A DNA stretch of 64,000 nucleotides from Ascaphus truei. Its lineage: Eukaryota > Chordata > Amphibia > Anura > Ascaphidae. The translations under genes were made by a program, and so were the position numbers. Every line of letters begins with the position of its first letter. Position 1 is the first letter of the stretch. Location: the NCBI GenBank assembly GCA_036426205.1, contig CM071586.1:7699471-7763470 (forward strand), given 5' to 3'. The notes beneath the pieces were generated by a model. It saw nothing but the letters and a program-made list of their open reading frames with translations. It did no database searches and was not told the DNA's origin. This document shows positions 10,899 through 22,718 of this stretch, piece by piece.

Positions 10899-13320
10899 AT
10901 GCCGCCCGTCTCCAATGCTGTCACTCAATGTGATTGTCCCTCCCCTTCCTGCCCCCTCCTTCTCTTTCCCCCCTCCATTGTTTCCTGTCCTCTTCCCCCT
11001 TTCCTCCATACCCCTTCTCCCCTACTTTCCCCCTCCTCGTCTTCCATCCCCCACCTTTTACCCTCCTCCCCTTCCCACACCTCCTCTTCCCCCACTCATC
11101 CTCTTCTTTCCCTTGCCCCCCCATTACCCTATTCTCCCTCCAAATTCCCTTCCCCTCCCCTCTTCCCTCTTCCCCCTCCTCCTCACATTTCCCCGCCCTC
11201 CTCTTTCCCTCTTCCCATCCTCTTAACCCCTTCTCCCTTCCCCCCAATTCATCCCCCTCCCCTTCTTTTCCCCCCCTTTCCCCATCCTTTCTTTGACCAC
11301 TCCTCTTTCCCCCCTTTCCCCATCTTCACCCTCCCCTTCCCCCCTCCCCATTCCCTTCCCCCCCTCAACCTCCTCCTTCCCCATTCCTCATCCGTCCCTC
11401 CTCTTCTTCCCCCCATTTCCCCACCTCTTTCCCCCTCCCTTTTCTTCACCCTCCATTCTCTTCCCCCCTCCTTGCATTTCCCCCCTCTCCCTTCTCTTTC
11501 CCCTACCACTCCTTTCCCCATCATCTCCCACCCCTCTCCAGCCTCCCCATTCCTTTCCCTTTCTCCCCTTCAACCCTCCCTCCTTTCTTCTACTTTCACC
11601 CTTTCCCCTACTCATCCCTCCCTCATCTCCCCCCCATCTCTTTCCCCTCTCCCCTTTCTCCCCTACTCTTCCCCCACCTTTCCCTTCCACCCTTCCCTCC
11701 TCTTCCCCCTCCTCATCCTCCCCCTTCTCGCATTTCACCCTCCCCCTTATCTTTCCCCTACCACTCCTTTCCCCATCATCTCCCTCCCCTGTCCCAATTC
11801 CCTTATTCTTCTCACTCAATCCTCTCTCCTCCCTTCCACTTCCCCCTCCCTCATCCTCTTTATACCTCCCCCTCCTCTTCTCCCACCTTCTATATCTCCC
11901 TTCCCCTCCTCTTTACCCCCATCCCCTCACACATCCCCTCCCCCCTCTGTACCAGTCCGCTTTCCCCATCATCTCCCTCCACCTCTTCCCCTCCCTATTT
12001 CCTTCCCCCTCCTCATCCCTCCCTCCTCTTGTCCCCCTTTCCCAATCTTTTTCCCCTCTCCCCTCCTATTCTCCCACCCTCTTCTTTCCCCTCCCTCCTC
12101 CCCATTTCCCCATCTCTTTCCCCCTCCCATCCTCCCCCCTCCTCATCCTCCCCTTCTTGAATTTCCCCCTCCTCTTTCACCTACCACTCCATTCCCCTAT
12201 TCCTCCTCACACCCTCCCCATCTCCCCCCTCTATCCTCCTGTCTACTTTTCTCTTTCCTCCTCATCATCACCCCTCCTCATCCCCCCATCCCTTCCCCTC
12301 CATCCTCTTCCCCTCTCATTCCCTCTCTCTCCCTTTGCCCTCTCCCTCACCCCTCACTCCTCTTACCCCAACCCTCTCCTCCTCTTCCACCCTCTCTCCC
12401 TCCTCTTCCCCCACCCCCCCTCATTTTCCCCAACTCCGCGCCCACCTTCTCCCCCTCCCTCCTATCCCCCATCCCTCTTCTTCCTCCCTCCTCTTCCCCC
12501 CCTTCATGCTCTTCCCCCTCCCTCTCCCCTCTTCTTCCCCTCCATCCTCTTCCTCCTACCTCCTCCTCCCTCCTCCCCCTCCCTGCTCCCTCCCTCTTCT
12601 CCTCCCTCCTATCACCTTCTTCCCTTCCATCCTCTTCCCCTCCCCTACCCCCTCTCACTTTCCCCTCTCCCTCCCCTTCCCCCACCACTCTCACTCCTCT
12701 TAACCCAACCATCTCCTCCTCTTCCACCCTCTCCCTCCTCTTCCCCCACACCCCCTCCTCTTTCCCTCTCTCTTCCTCTTCCACCCTCCTCCTACCTCAA
12801 CTTCCCCCCTTCCTCTTCTCCCCCCCCCCCTCCCCCCTCTTCCCCCATCCCTCCTCTTCCCCATCCCTCCTCTTCCCCATCCCTCCTCTTCCCCTCTCCT
12901 CCATCATCCTTCCCCTCCCTCCTCTTCCCCTCCCCTCCCCCTCCCTCCATCCTTCCCCTCCCTCCTCTTCCCCTCCCTCCCCCTCTTCCCCCCTCCCTCC
13001 CTCCCCCTCTACCCCCCTCCCCGCCCTCCCCCTCTTCCCCCCTCTCCCTCATCCATCCTCTTCCACCATCCCTCTTCCCCCCCCCTTCCCTCCTCTTCCC
13101 TTCCTCCTTCCACCCTCCCTACCTCCCTCCTTCCACCCTCCTTCCTTTCACATCATCATCTCTCCCCCTCATCCTCTCTCCCCTCCTCCCCATCACCATT
13201 ATCGGCTCTCCCCCTCATCATCACCATCCCTAGCTCTCCCCTTTATTATCATCACCCTCAGCTCTCCCCCTCATCATCACCTCTCCCCATCATCATTATC
13301 ATCTCTCCCTCCTCCTCCAT
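10899..13320. repeat. 2.4-kb polypyrimidine/polypurine tract
   Basis: The plus strand is almost entirely C and T (CCCTCCTCTTCCCC and variants), with occasional A and almost no G. It lies about 0.5 kb downstream of the LRRC8 stop codon. On the transcribed (minus) sense it reads as GA-rich sequence. Mirror-symmetric purine tracts of this kind can form triplex DNA and are hard to sequence and assemble. Long proline/serine frames on the plus strand are compositional artefacts. Confidence 0.9.
13242..13247 (-). promoter_or_regulatory. Candidate poly(A) signal AATAAA of the LRRC8 gene
   Basis: First AATAAA on the minus strand after the stop codon at 13821, about 575 bases downstream. Only position supports it. 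Confidence 0.25.
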
Positions 13321-13639
13321 GCCTACCTGTGGGTGGTAATAGAGACAGGCGGGGGGAGGTGGTATGTGGCGGTGGGGGCCCCCCGGCATTAACCAGAGGA
13401 TAAGCCGGGAGAGGAATGAGCAGTTGCTACGCAGGCAGATCAGGATGGCCGGGAAGCGGCGCACTCTAGCGGTCTGACCCAGAAGTATTTCTTCCGGTGT
13501 CTGCTGCTAGAGCGTGCTCCTCCCCGGCCGTCCTGCTCTGCCTCTGTAACAACTGCTAATTTCTCTGCCAGCTTATCCTGTTTAACGCAAGGGGCCTGCC
13601 GCATACCATCTCCCCCCACCTGTCTCTATCTGAGGAGGG

Positions 13640-13723
13640 AGGGGCCACCGATGGGGGGGGGAGAGTGGGCCCACAAGAGCATGGGCCCCCAGGCTTTGCC
13701 CAGGCTATAGCTACGCCCCTGGC
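13640..13723 (-). mobile_element. hAT-like terminal fragment
   Basis: Read on the minus strand, CAGGGGCGTAGCTATAGCCT opens a block resembling the CAGGGGCGTAGCTA-type ends of hAT-like elements. The other end and an 8-bp target duplication were not found, so this is a partial copy in the 3' flank of the LRRC8 gene. Confidence 0.35.
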
Positions 13724-13820
13724 AAGTGCTAATGCAGAAATGTTTAGTGTGTCAGTGACAACAGCCAGAGCAACTGGAATACTCCACCTCTAAGTTTATG
13801 AGTGAGGATAGATGCAGTTC

Positions 13821-16166
13821 TTAGAGGAGGAGGCTACTCACACCACCACTGTTCTTCATCCGCTCTCTTATGTCATGGGGCAGTGTATCAAAGATCTCCT
13901 TCTCCACCAGCAGCTGGTTCCTGTGTAGGTAGGGGCACCTCTCCAGCTCTGTGGGTAGCTTCTTCAATGGGTTGCCCATCAGGTCCAGCAAGCTCAGCTG
14001 CGTCAGCCCCCTGACGAGAGGCGAAAGGGTGGAGATCTTATTGTTGGAGAGCACTAGCGTCTGGATATTGGTGCAGGAGAAGAGCTGGTCAGGCAGAAAG
14101 GTTAACTGGTTGTGGGAGATCGAGAGGTACTCCAAGCCTTCCAGCTGTTCGATCTCCGGGGGCAGGTCGCTGATTTTATTCTTGGACACATCCAAGTGGA
14201 ACAGCTTGGTGAGCTTGAAAACCCCAGGTGAGAGAGATGACAGCTTGTTGCCATTGAGGTAGAGCATCTCCAGGTTGGTCACCTCGGAGATATCTGGAGG
14301 AATGGAGGAGATTATGTTCTTGGACAGGCGCAGAGAGTTGAGTTTCTTCAGCTGCTGAAAGCTTGTTAGTTCCATAAGAGAGGTCAGGTTATTGCTGCTC
14401 AAGTCTATCTCCTGAAGCTTCACCAGGCTGAAGATGGAGCTGGGGATCCGGCCCAACTGGCAGTGGATGAGCCTCAGGTGAATGAGGTTTGTAAACTTCT
14501 GCAAGCTAATGAGTGAAAGCAGCTTGGAGCCATCATTGTGTATCGTAAGGCTCTTTAGAATGGGGGCCAAGTCTATGATAGCTGAGGGGATCTTGGAGAT
14601 GTGGAGCTTGAGGGAAAGGAACTTGAGCTGGGTCAGCTCCTTGAAGGACTGCAGGGTGATGGTGCTCTTGTTCTCCAGCTGGAGGCGCCCCCCAAGATAG
14701 AGCTCCTGCAGCTGTGAAAGGCTGTATATCCAGGACGGAAACTCTTCATGGGTGGTGAAGCAAACCCTGAGGATGTCCAGGTTCTTTTTCAGGAAGGCCA
14801 GGGCTTGAGTCTCCACCTTCACCCTGCTGTTCAACACCCACAGCTCATTCAGCAGCCTTAGGTTGGTGATGACTGGTATCAAAGTCAGACTCTTGATGAA
14901 CTCCAGCCTCAACACCTCTATCTCCACCAGCTCGAAGACTTGTGTAGGGATGCCTGGAAGCATACAGAGCCGAAGCTCCGTCTTCCCCCGTGCATTGATG
15001 GACAGGCACTGCTTTAGCTTCTCCAAGCTCCAATAGTGGTTCAGGTTGACCTGCAGCAGCTTGGTCTCACTCACATCCGACAAGAACACTGCGAACTTCC
15101 ATGAGTACAGTTTGTCAAACTGGTCGATCAAGTGCAGGAGGAAAGCAAAGTCATTGATGACGTCAGGGATGTCGTCAATACCCGACTCCTTCCTGATAGT
15201 TTCAAACGAGTACTCCTTTAGCTTATAGTAGAAGATCCAGTGCAGAGTGTAGAAGCATATGCAGATGTATATACTGAGGATGAAGAGATACCCAAAAGAC
15301 AACATGCTCCACATCCTCCAAAGCCCATGGATACAATAGAATTTTGTGTAGCCTGTCACATTCAAGGGCTCAACACAGTATGCCACGTGCTTCATGCGCG
15401 GGGTGTGAATTCCAACGTATGACACAAAGGCCACCGCCTCTAGTGTTCTAAGGATAGTTTGTTTCTTATACATCTGGTGCAGGATATCTTTTTCCTCCGT
15501 GTACAGTCGAAACTTCTTCACCTTCTCGAACAGAGCCTTGGCCTGCTCTCCTTCCTTCTTGTCCAGGATTTTCACAGTTGATCCCGTGTCTAATACTGCT
15601 CCAGCAAACTTCTTGGAGCTCTTAGAGGTAAGGAGTGGTCTTTCATCCTGGGTGGCCCCTTCTAAATGGACCTGTGAAGCTTCATACAATGGGAGCCGGA
15701 GCTCTGCCTTCTGTTCACCATTTCCCAAGACAGATGTAGAAGGCAGAAATGGCGTGGAGGGGATTATAGAAGTGGATACTTTGCCTAGGTGATTCTCTGT
15801 GTCTTCATACACAGTCTCTGACAGTGCCTTGATGGTCCACTGGGAGTTCAGGCACTTCCCCAGCACAGATATGAAGTGCTCAATCTTTGAACTTGTCCCT
15901 GGGAATTTGAACCAGAAGTTGCTGATGATAAGAAAGATCATGGAGTTAGTGAGGATGAGGTACGGGAAGTACCTTGAATAGTCCTGGACTGCGTTGTCGT
16001 AGCACCACTGTTTGGCCAGTAAGTAGTACTGCAGGTCCAAATTCATCTTGTAACGTGATGGGAATTGATGAGCTTGCACTACGTCTAATGAGGTGAAATT
16101 AACCAGCAAAGTGCCTATTAGCGGGTGAGGAGGCATGGGAACGCAAAGCATTTTCTCATAGGAAAG
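13821..16166 (-). CDS. LRRC8-family volume-regulated anion channel subunit, last coding exon
   Basis: Main coding exon of an LRRC8 protein. LRRC8 subunits form hexameric plasma-membrane anion channels that open on cell swelling. The exon starts after the acceptor AACAG at 16167-16171 and is open for 781 codons to TAA at 13821. Joined to the exon at 48861-48998 it gives 827 residues (human family 796-858). Visible in joined numbering: extracellular loop 1 with C54, an NFT sequon at N69 and C101; TM2 about 112-132 followed by FWFKFPGTSSKIEHF; cytosolic LDKKEGEQAKALFEKV about 247-262; TM3 about 284-301; loop 2 with C310 and C324; TM4 about 334-357; IDDIPDV about 376; then leucine-rich repeats from about 446 to the end. 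Loop cysteines fit two of the LRRC8A disulfides; the third pair (LRRC8A C57-C65) is missing, as in several paralogues. It is too divergent to name as A-E; a lineage-specific paralogue is likely. Intact, so presumably functional. Confidence 0.93.
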   Translation of the reverse strand, partial: LSYEKMLCVPMPPHPLIGTLLVNFTSLDVVQAHQFPSRYKMNLDLQYYLLAKQWCYDNAVQDYSRYFPYLILTNSMIFLIISNFWFKFPGTSSKIEHFISVLGKCLNSQWTIKALSETVYEDTENHLGKVSTSIIPSTPFLPSTSVLGNGEQKAELRLPLYEASQVHLEGATQDERPLLTSKSSKKFAGAVLDTGSTVKILDKKEGEQAKALFEKVKKFRLYTEEKDILHQMYKKQTILRTLEAVAFVSYVGIHTPRMKHVAYCVEPLNVTGYTKFYCIHGLWRMWSMLSFGYLFILSIYICICFYTLHWIFYYKLKEYSFETIRKESGIDDIPDVINDFAFLLHLIDQFDKLYSWKFAVFLSDVSETKLLQVNLNHYWSLEKLKQCLSINARGKTELRLCMLPGIPTQVFELVEIEVLRLEFIKSLTLIPVITNLRLLNELWVLNSRVKVETQALAFLKKNLDILRVCFTTHEEFPSWIYSLSQLQELYLGGRLQLENKSTITLQSFKELTQLKFLSLKLHISKIPSAIIDLAPILKSLTIHNDGSKLLSLISLQKFTNLIHLRLIHCQLGRIPSSIFSLVKLQEIDLSSNNLTSLMELTSFQQLKKLNSLRLSKNIISSIPPDISEVTNLEMLYLNGNKLSSLSPGVFKLTKLFHLDVSKNKISDLPPEIEQLEGLEYLSISHNQLTFLPDQLFSCTNIQTLVLSNNKISTLSPLVRGLTQLSLLDLMGNPLKKLPTELERCPYLHRNQLLVEKEIFDTLPHDIRERMKNSGGVSSLLL

Positions 16167-16171
16167 CTGTT

Positions 16172-16656
16172 GAACAGGAAGTTAAAAATAAATAAGGCAT
16201 TCATAAGCAGAATGCTGGATCATCTGAGAATTTGTTAAATGAAACAGAACAATATCTTCTATGGATATAAAACGTAGTAATTATATTTAATGCAATCACA
16301 TATAGGTTGGAAATTCTAAACAAAAAAATGTAAATCGGGCACTCCTAATCGTAGTGCAACGTGTCTATATACACAAACAGTGAACTTCAGTGAAAACAAA
16401 TCTTAAATCAATCATTTGTGAACTCAAAGTGAACAAGTGTTATCACGTGAATATAAATGTGGAAAAATCAAAATACATATAATACCAAATCTACACCAAC
16501 AATAATGCAAGTGATCATGGGATAAACAATGTAAAGCAGCTCAAGATAAACCCTCTGTTGACCATTCCAGGGTCTGTACGAATCTTGTCTTTCTTCCAGG
16601 TAAGGGGAGCGCACAGTGTTCACAGCATATATGAAAATATCAATTAAAAAGACATA
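16172..16656. other. Intronic sequence without recognised feature
   Basis: AT-rich, no coding signal. Ends where the foldback element begins. Confidence 0.5.
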
Positions 16657-19550
16657 GGGCCTCATGCAGTACGTGGCGATAAGCCCTATCTCGACAGTTT
16701 TTTGGCAAATATGCCTACTGTGATTCAGTAAGCCCCGAAAAGTTGTCAAGATTAGGAAAATCCGCCGTTTTTTGTTGGCCGAAAAAAAAATCAGTTTTTT
16801 TGCTTGGCGATAAGCCCTATCTCGCCGCTTTTTGCCAACTTCTCAAACTCTCTGTATTCTAATAGCCCCGATCAGCATCTCACCACTGATTGCCGCTCTA
16901 GAATTGAGATTTTTTCTTAAAATCGCCCAGCCACAAAAAGTTGGCAAGAAGCTGGGGCTGAGCGGCGAGACGGGACTTAGAAAAAATCAGGCCCTTTTCC
17001 TGTATCGGATTGATGCCGGGGTCTCCGGAGCTGATACCCATTAATACTAGCACCGGAGCCCCCCGGCATGCATCCGAGGCAGGAAAAATGCATTCACAGC
17101 CACTTCATTACCTTAGCGGCTAACCGCTAAAGCAATGAAGGGGTTAACCACCAGTGCCAGGCTTATTGTGGGTAGCGGGAGTAGGTGAAGGGGGTATTGG
17201 CCCTTAGTGGGTGTTTAGACCTTGTGGGGGCGGGGGGGGGGGGGTTTGCGGGTGGACTTAACCCCTTCATTACCTTAGCGGTTAATACAGATATGGTAAT
17301 GAAAGGGTTAACCCTCCCGCTACCCACCAGCAAGGCCTAAACACCCATCATTGGGGCTAATACCCCCTTCATCCATCCCACTACCCCCAATACAAAAAAA
17401 ACACTACATCCTGACTACCCATCTCCTAGGACCCAATAAACATTACAATATTTGATAAACACCAATACACCACCACCCTCCGTGCCCCCCATAATGAAAA
17501 ACCATGATGTATTTTTTAACATACAGGATTCATACCCCAGACCTACGATTCCCACGATCTGATCGGCAGAAATACCATGTGACGCCGGTCATCTTGGATT
17601 TAGAGAAGTCATCTTAAAGGGAAATGAAGTAAAGCCATTCTGATTGGCTGGCATCATTCCCTTTAAGTGACGTCATTAAAAAATAAATAAAGTCGGCACA
17701 TGTTTTTAACAGCCAATCACATGGCTGTTAAACCAGTTCCTGCCCATATGTGACGTCACAAGCCCTATTTAAGGCCGTGACGCCTCATTTGAGCCCAAGA
17801 AGACGACGAGACAACATCGGTTGGGATCTACCATGGGACTTTTTGGATTGACAGATGAAGACAGAAGATTAAGATGATCAAGAAATCGTGACAGATGAAG
17901 ATAGAAGAAGCTGATTAAAGAAAGAAGATTTGGGTACCTGAGCCGGATCTTCATGGCGGATGGCATCGGATGCTGTTTGAGCCCTTCGAGGTACGTGAGC
18001 TTCCTGTTTCCCCGGGAGTCGGAGGGCCAGCGCTTTTAATGGTAAGTTAAATATTGCATGTTTGTAAATGTATTTTTTTTTACAGGTTTTAACATTGGAT
18101 CTGTATTTTTTTTGGCCACATTGACTGATAATGTATTAATCTGTACCACTTTAGGGTACAGATCAATACATTATTAGGACAATATTTTGGGGGCATTTCT
18201 GGCTTTTTATTTATGGTGATTTTTGCAATGTCACTTTAATATGTGGATGTCATTCTTTGGTATTTTGCTGGTTTAGTTAAATAAAATTATGCAATTGATT
18301 TTTTATTTTAATTAATGTCTTGTGTTGACTAATGCATTTAATTGTTGTGTTTCAGATATTTTTAAATAATTAATTTCTTGGTAGGTTAATGTTTCTATTA
18401 ATTAATTGCTGTTATATTATTTAATTTTTTTTTTTTTTTTATAACTTGTATTTTATTGAAATTTTTTTTGTGCATGAAATACAATAAAACATACATTACA
18501 TAGTTACTTTGTGCATCGTAGTAAAATAAATACAATCTTTGAAACATTGTGCTGTGTATAAAGTGGGGGTTCCACGACTTTTCGCGCCCTACTGAGCCGT
18601 GGAAAACGGGGTTGAGCAGGGTTTGGGGGTAAGAGAGAAAAAAAAAAAGGGGGAGGAGGGTTAGGAATTGGTAGGGGGGATAGGGAAGGGAGGTATCTTA
18701 TTACTAGATGTTGGGATTGCCGGGTCAAGTGAGACATTCCAGTTGTTGGCAGCAAAATGTGTAAGCTGGCTCCTGCGCGCTGAGGCGGATAAGATAGAAC
18801 GGGATCTTTGAGATCACTCACTCCTAGAGGAGAACGCATCTACCATTATCAATGCCAAATTGTGTTACGCTCAACCCCGGGGATGTCTGTTTGTGCCAAC
18901 CATGGCAGCCAGACGTTTAGATAATTGTCACCAGTGTCGTTAACCAGACTCGTTAACTTTTCCATCTGGCAGATAAACCATAATCGATTCCGAATCTTTG
19001 GGATGTTTGGTATGTCGGGGCGTTTCCATAGTGCTGCGATCTCACACCTCGTTGCAATTGCAAAATGAGCAATTAATTTATTTTGTGATTTTGTTAGATC
19101 TTTTAGAGGTCTGTTCAGGAGGAACAGCCAAGGATCTGGGGGAATAGTGAGGTCAAAAATCCTCTATATCCAATTCCTAATCTTTTCCCATATTTGGGCT
19201 ATTCGTGGGCAAGACCACAGCATATGTAACAAGTCGGCCGTTCCCCCGCACTGCTTGGGGCACAGAGGAGAAGAACCTGGCACGAACTTAGATAATTTGA
19301 GTGGGGTGAGGTACCACCTCATGAGTACTTTATATGCGTTCTCCTTTAGTGTGGTGCAAATAGAGCTTTTGGCCGTGGCTAAGAATATGGTGTTCCAATC
19401 GTCCTCTTCGAGGATCTCTCCTAGGTCTTTCTCCCATTGGTTTCTAAAAGCTGGGTTGGTGTGAGGCTGAGAAATCGACTACCTCTCCATATATCGCTGA
19501 TATAAGTCCCTTAGTGTCGGTTTCTGCCCGACAGAGCTTTTCGAATTTTG

Positions 19551-20190
19551 TCAGGGGGGGGGGGGGTATGGGGCCAATTTGCTGTAGAATGCTCTTATCT
19601 GGAGATATTTAAAGAATTCTGAGTGGGGGATATTTTGTTCTGATCTGATATGTTCGAATGTTTTAATTTTAAGATCAAAACCCTCCAGGTCTTTGATCCT
19701 ATTGTATCCTTTTGATCTCCATATTGAACAATTGCTGCCTATTAGGCCAGGTGCAAACCTCGGATTATTCCATATGGGGGACATTAGGGAGTTGACTGAT
19801 GTAAGAGAATTCTTAATTTTGGAAGCTTCCCAGACCGATAACGAGTTAGTCATTGAGGTGAGCGGCAGATCAATGTGTTTTCTTGAGTTTTTAGGTAGCC
19901 AAATTAAACTGCTAAGGTCCAATGGGGAACTAGCAGCACCTTCCAACTCCACCCATCTTTTCAATTTAGGATCGGAGTGCCATTGTATGATGTGACTTAA
20001 TTGAGCCGCTTTATAATACGATAACAGGCAGGGTACCGCTAAGCCTCCCGCCAATACAGATCGTTTCATATTTGTTTTATTGACTCTCGGTTTTTTCCCC
20101 TTCCAGATGAATTTAGAAATTTCAGATTGAAGCGAGAGTATATCTTTCAGTCTGAGTGGCACTGGTAAAGTTTGGAAGAGGTATAGGATA
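19551..20190 (-). pseudogene. L1 ORF2 C-terminal segment
   Basis: Minus-strand frame from ILYLFQTLPVPLRLKD through VNKTNMKRSVLAGGLAVPCL and SYYKAAQLSHIIQWHSD, the post-RT domain of vertebrate L1 ORF2. The same region is seen in the L1 at 43425-43870. Continues as a degraded remnant into the 3' UTR (18441-19550). Confidence 0.85.
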
Positions 20191-22174
20191 CTTAAAAACA
20201 TAAAAGATAACCAAGTAGTGGACATTTGGAGAGAGACATACCCGACGAGTAAGGATTATACTTTTTACTCCCACCCACACACAACATATAGCAGAATCGA
20301 CTACTTCTTCGTTTCGGGTCAACTGGTCCCTATGGTCGCTCGGTCCGAGATCCATGATATTTCATGGTCCGACCATGCACCTATAGAGCTACGGTGCACT
20401 AAAATTCAGGCCTTTAGACCAGGGGCGAACTGGAAACTAAATGAATCAATCCTAAAGATACCCGCACCCTGTGCTGCCATAGGTCAAGATATTGATCAAT
20501 TCTTTAAGCTAAATACAGGTTCTGTGGAATCCCATATAACTCTTTGGGAAGCTCACAAAGCTACACTGAGGGGCCTACTAATCAGCATCACCGCTAAAAG
20601 AAAACGGGAGAGAGACGCTAAAATTATTATTCTCCAAGACAAACTCCACTCTCTAATAGTATCTCACAAGTCTCACCCAAACAAACAAACACTTCAGACA
20701 TTAAAAGATACCAAAATTGAATGAAACATGTTATTAACTTCCAGGGCTGACAACTCACTAAGCTGGTCAAAGAGGAAGTTTTATGAAAAAGCTAACAGGC
20801 CGGATACGATGCTAGCTCATGCGCTAAAAGAGAGACAATCAAAGTTTAATATCCAAGCTTTACGCTTAAAATCTGGCATCCACACATCCAACCCCCAAAA
20901 GATAGTAGAAGAATTTGGCTCTTTCTATGGCTCCTTATATGATGGGAAGAAAGTGGCACATAACAGCAAAACGAGCAAGGCTTTAAGAGATTTCTTGGCC
21001 AGCTCAAAACTATAGAGATTAACAGAGAGCGAACGAAACAAGCTGGGCGCTGACTTCACATTGGAAGAAGTGTCACAGGCTATCAAAGAACTCAAATCTT
21101 CAAAAGCACCGGGTCCGGCTGGCTTCTCAGGGCTCTACTATAAGAAATTCTCAGAATTACTTGCCCCAAGGCTGCTCCACATGTTCAACGCGATCTTAGC
21201 GGGAGCCCCAATCCCGGAGATATGCTGCGGGCGTCTATATTTCTCAAAAACATAAGCCTGGGAAAGATCCGCTGCATTGTACAAGTTATAGACCTATATC
21301 ATTAATCAATACGGATATCAAATTATTTGCTAAACTCCTGGCCAACAGATTGAGTACAATCCTACCCAGACTAATACACCCAGATCAAGTCGGCTTTATT
21401 AAGGGAAGGCAGGCAGCGGACAATACCCGACGATTTATTGATCTGCTAGAATTGGCAAACAAAAATAACACCCAAAGTATGTTATTAAGTCTGGATGCAG
21501 AAAAAGCCTTTGATAGGATTGACTGGCCATATCTTAAGGAAACGCTCGCAGCATTTGGATTCGGGGATCAGGTGAGCAGAGCAATTATGTCTCTATACTC
21601 AGGCCCAACAGCCAAGGTTATACATCAGGGTTTCCCCTCACTCCCATTCCAGATTCAGAGCGGCACGAGACAGGGGTGCCCATTATCCCCTCTCCTGTTT
21701 GCCCTATGTATTGAACCTCTGGCGGCGCACATCCGAGACAACCAAGATATCTCAGGGTTAAACGTATATTCACAAACACATAAGGCGGCCCTGTACGTGG
21801 ATTATATTTTATTAATAATCTCAAAGCCCTTCACTTCCCTCCCAAACCTATTTGGCCTACTTGACAGATTCTCCAAAGTCTCTGGATTTAAAATCAACCA
21901 ATCCAAATCGGAAGCTCTAAACATTAATCTCCCTAGTTATACCGAGAAATTGTTAAAGCTCAACTTCCAGTTTAATTGGCAAAAGAAATCCATAAAATAC
22001 TTAGGTATTCAAATTACAAAAAACGCTAAAAATATCTATTCCGCAAATTATCCCAACCTAATTCGGTCCTTGAAAAAAGACCTCTCCAGATGGGCCTCCA
22101 AGCAAATTTCATGGATAGGTAGGATACATAGCATCAAAATTAATTTACTACCCCGTATCCTATACCTCTTCCAA
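20191..22174 (+). pseudogene. L1 ORF2 endonuclease end and reverse transcriptase, inverted 5' segment
   Basis: Plus-strand pieces 20218-20724, 20728-21015, 21061-21255 and 21350-22174. Endonuclease end: YSRIDYFFVS and ISWSDHAPI (catalytic SDH). RT: SSKAPGPAGFSGLYYKKF, DQVGFIKGRQAADN, LSLDAEKAFDRIDW, TRQGCPLSPLLFALCIEPLA and the active-site block as LYVDYILL instead of YADDILL. The altered active site, stop codons and frameshifts make it dead. Confidence 0.88.
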
Positions 22175-22718
22175 ATTATTTAATTGTTTTGATTGATTAC
22201 TGTTACAATTAATTTCGAGTTGTTTTAGTAATTCATTGGTTTGATTGGTTACTGTTTGAAATCATTCTGAGCTCTTTTATTAATTTAGTGCTTTGATTGG
22301 TTAATGTTTTAATTCATTAATTGTTGATCTGGTTATTGCTTGTATTAGGTACAACAGCAAAGAAGCAAGAACCCAACTAAAGCACTCACTACCCTAAATG
22401 CAGTATGAGGATAAATTAAAATACATATTTTAATGTTCATCAAATTAAAATAATGGGGTTTAAAATCCAAGGATAACACACACATTTAATCCTATGTTGA
22501 GTGCGTGTAGCACTCTGGATTATATATATTGATAAGAACAAATGAGGGAGATTAGATCAAATGTTCTTAGGGGAGCTGGTATGCAGTATTCCCTACAAGA
22601 GTGTTCTTAGGTAAATCAGGGATGAGGAGGTGGTGTAGAAAGCTGCCTATATAGAACGGGTGTAGCCCGTGGTAATAAGGGCTAAAAGGCACTCTTTACT
22701 GGCTGTAGATAGAACAGC

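Larger units (their letters stand above)
18427..22174 (-). mobile_element. L1 retrotransposon with twin-priming inversion
   Basis: Flanked by an 11-bp target duplication ATTATTTAATT (18416-18426 and 22175-22185). A poly-T run (18427-18440) at the left marks the 3' tail, so the insertion is in minus sense. ORF2 C-terminus and 3' UTR read on the minus strand (18441 to about 20190). The upstream ORF2 part (endonuclease end through reverse transcriptase) reads on the plus strand (about 20191-22174). Both pieces break at the same ORF2 point (ILYLFQ). This is the signature of L1 twin priming. It is 5' truncated, without ORF1. Confidence 0.88.

Noticed and set aside
10899..13403. 834-residue plus-strand ORF (and a 646-residue overlapping one)
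   Set aside because: Pure Pro/Ser/Leu/Phe composition follows from the polypyrimidine tract, which lacks stop codons by composition; no domain.
14845..15981. Several plus-strand ORFs opposite the LRRC8 exon
   Set aside because: Shadow frames of the intact minus-strand coding exon.
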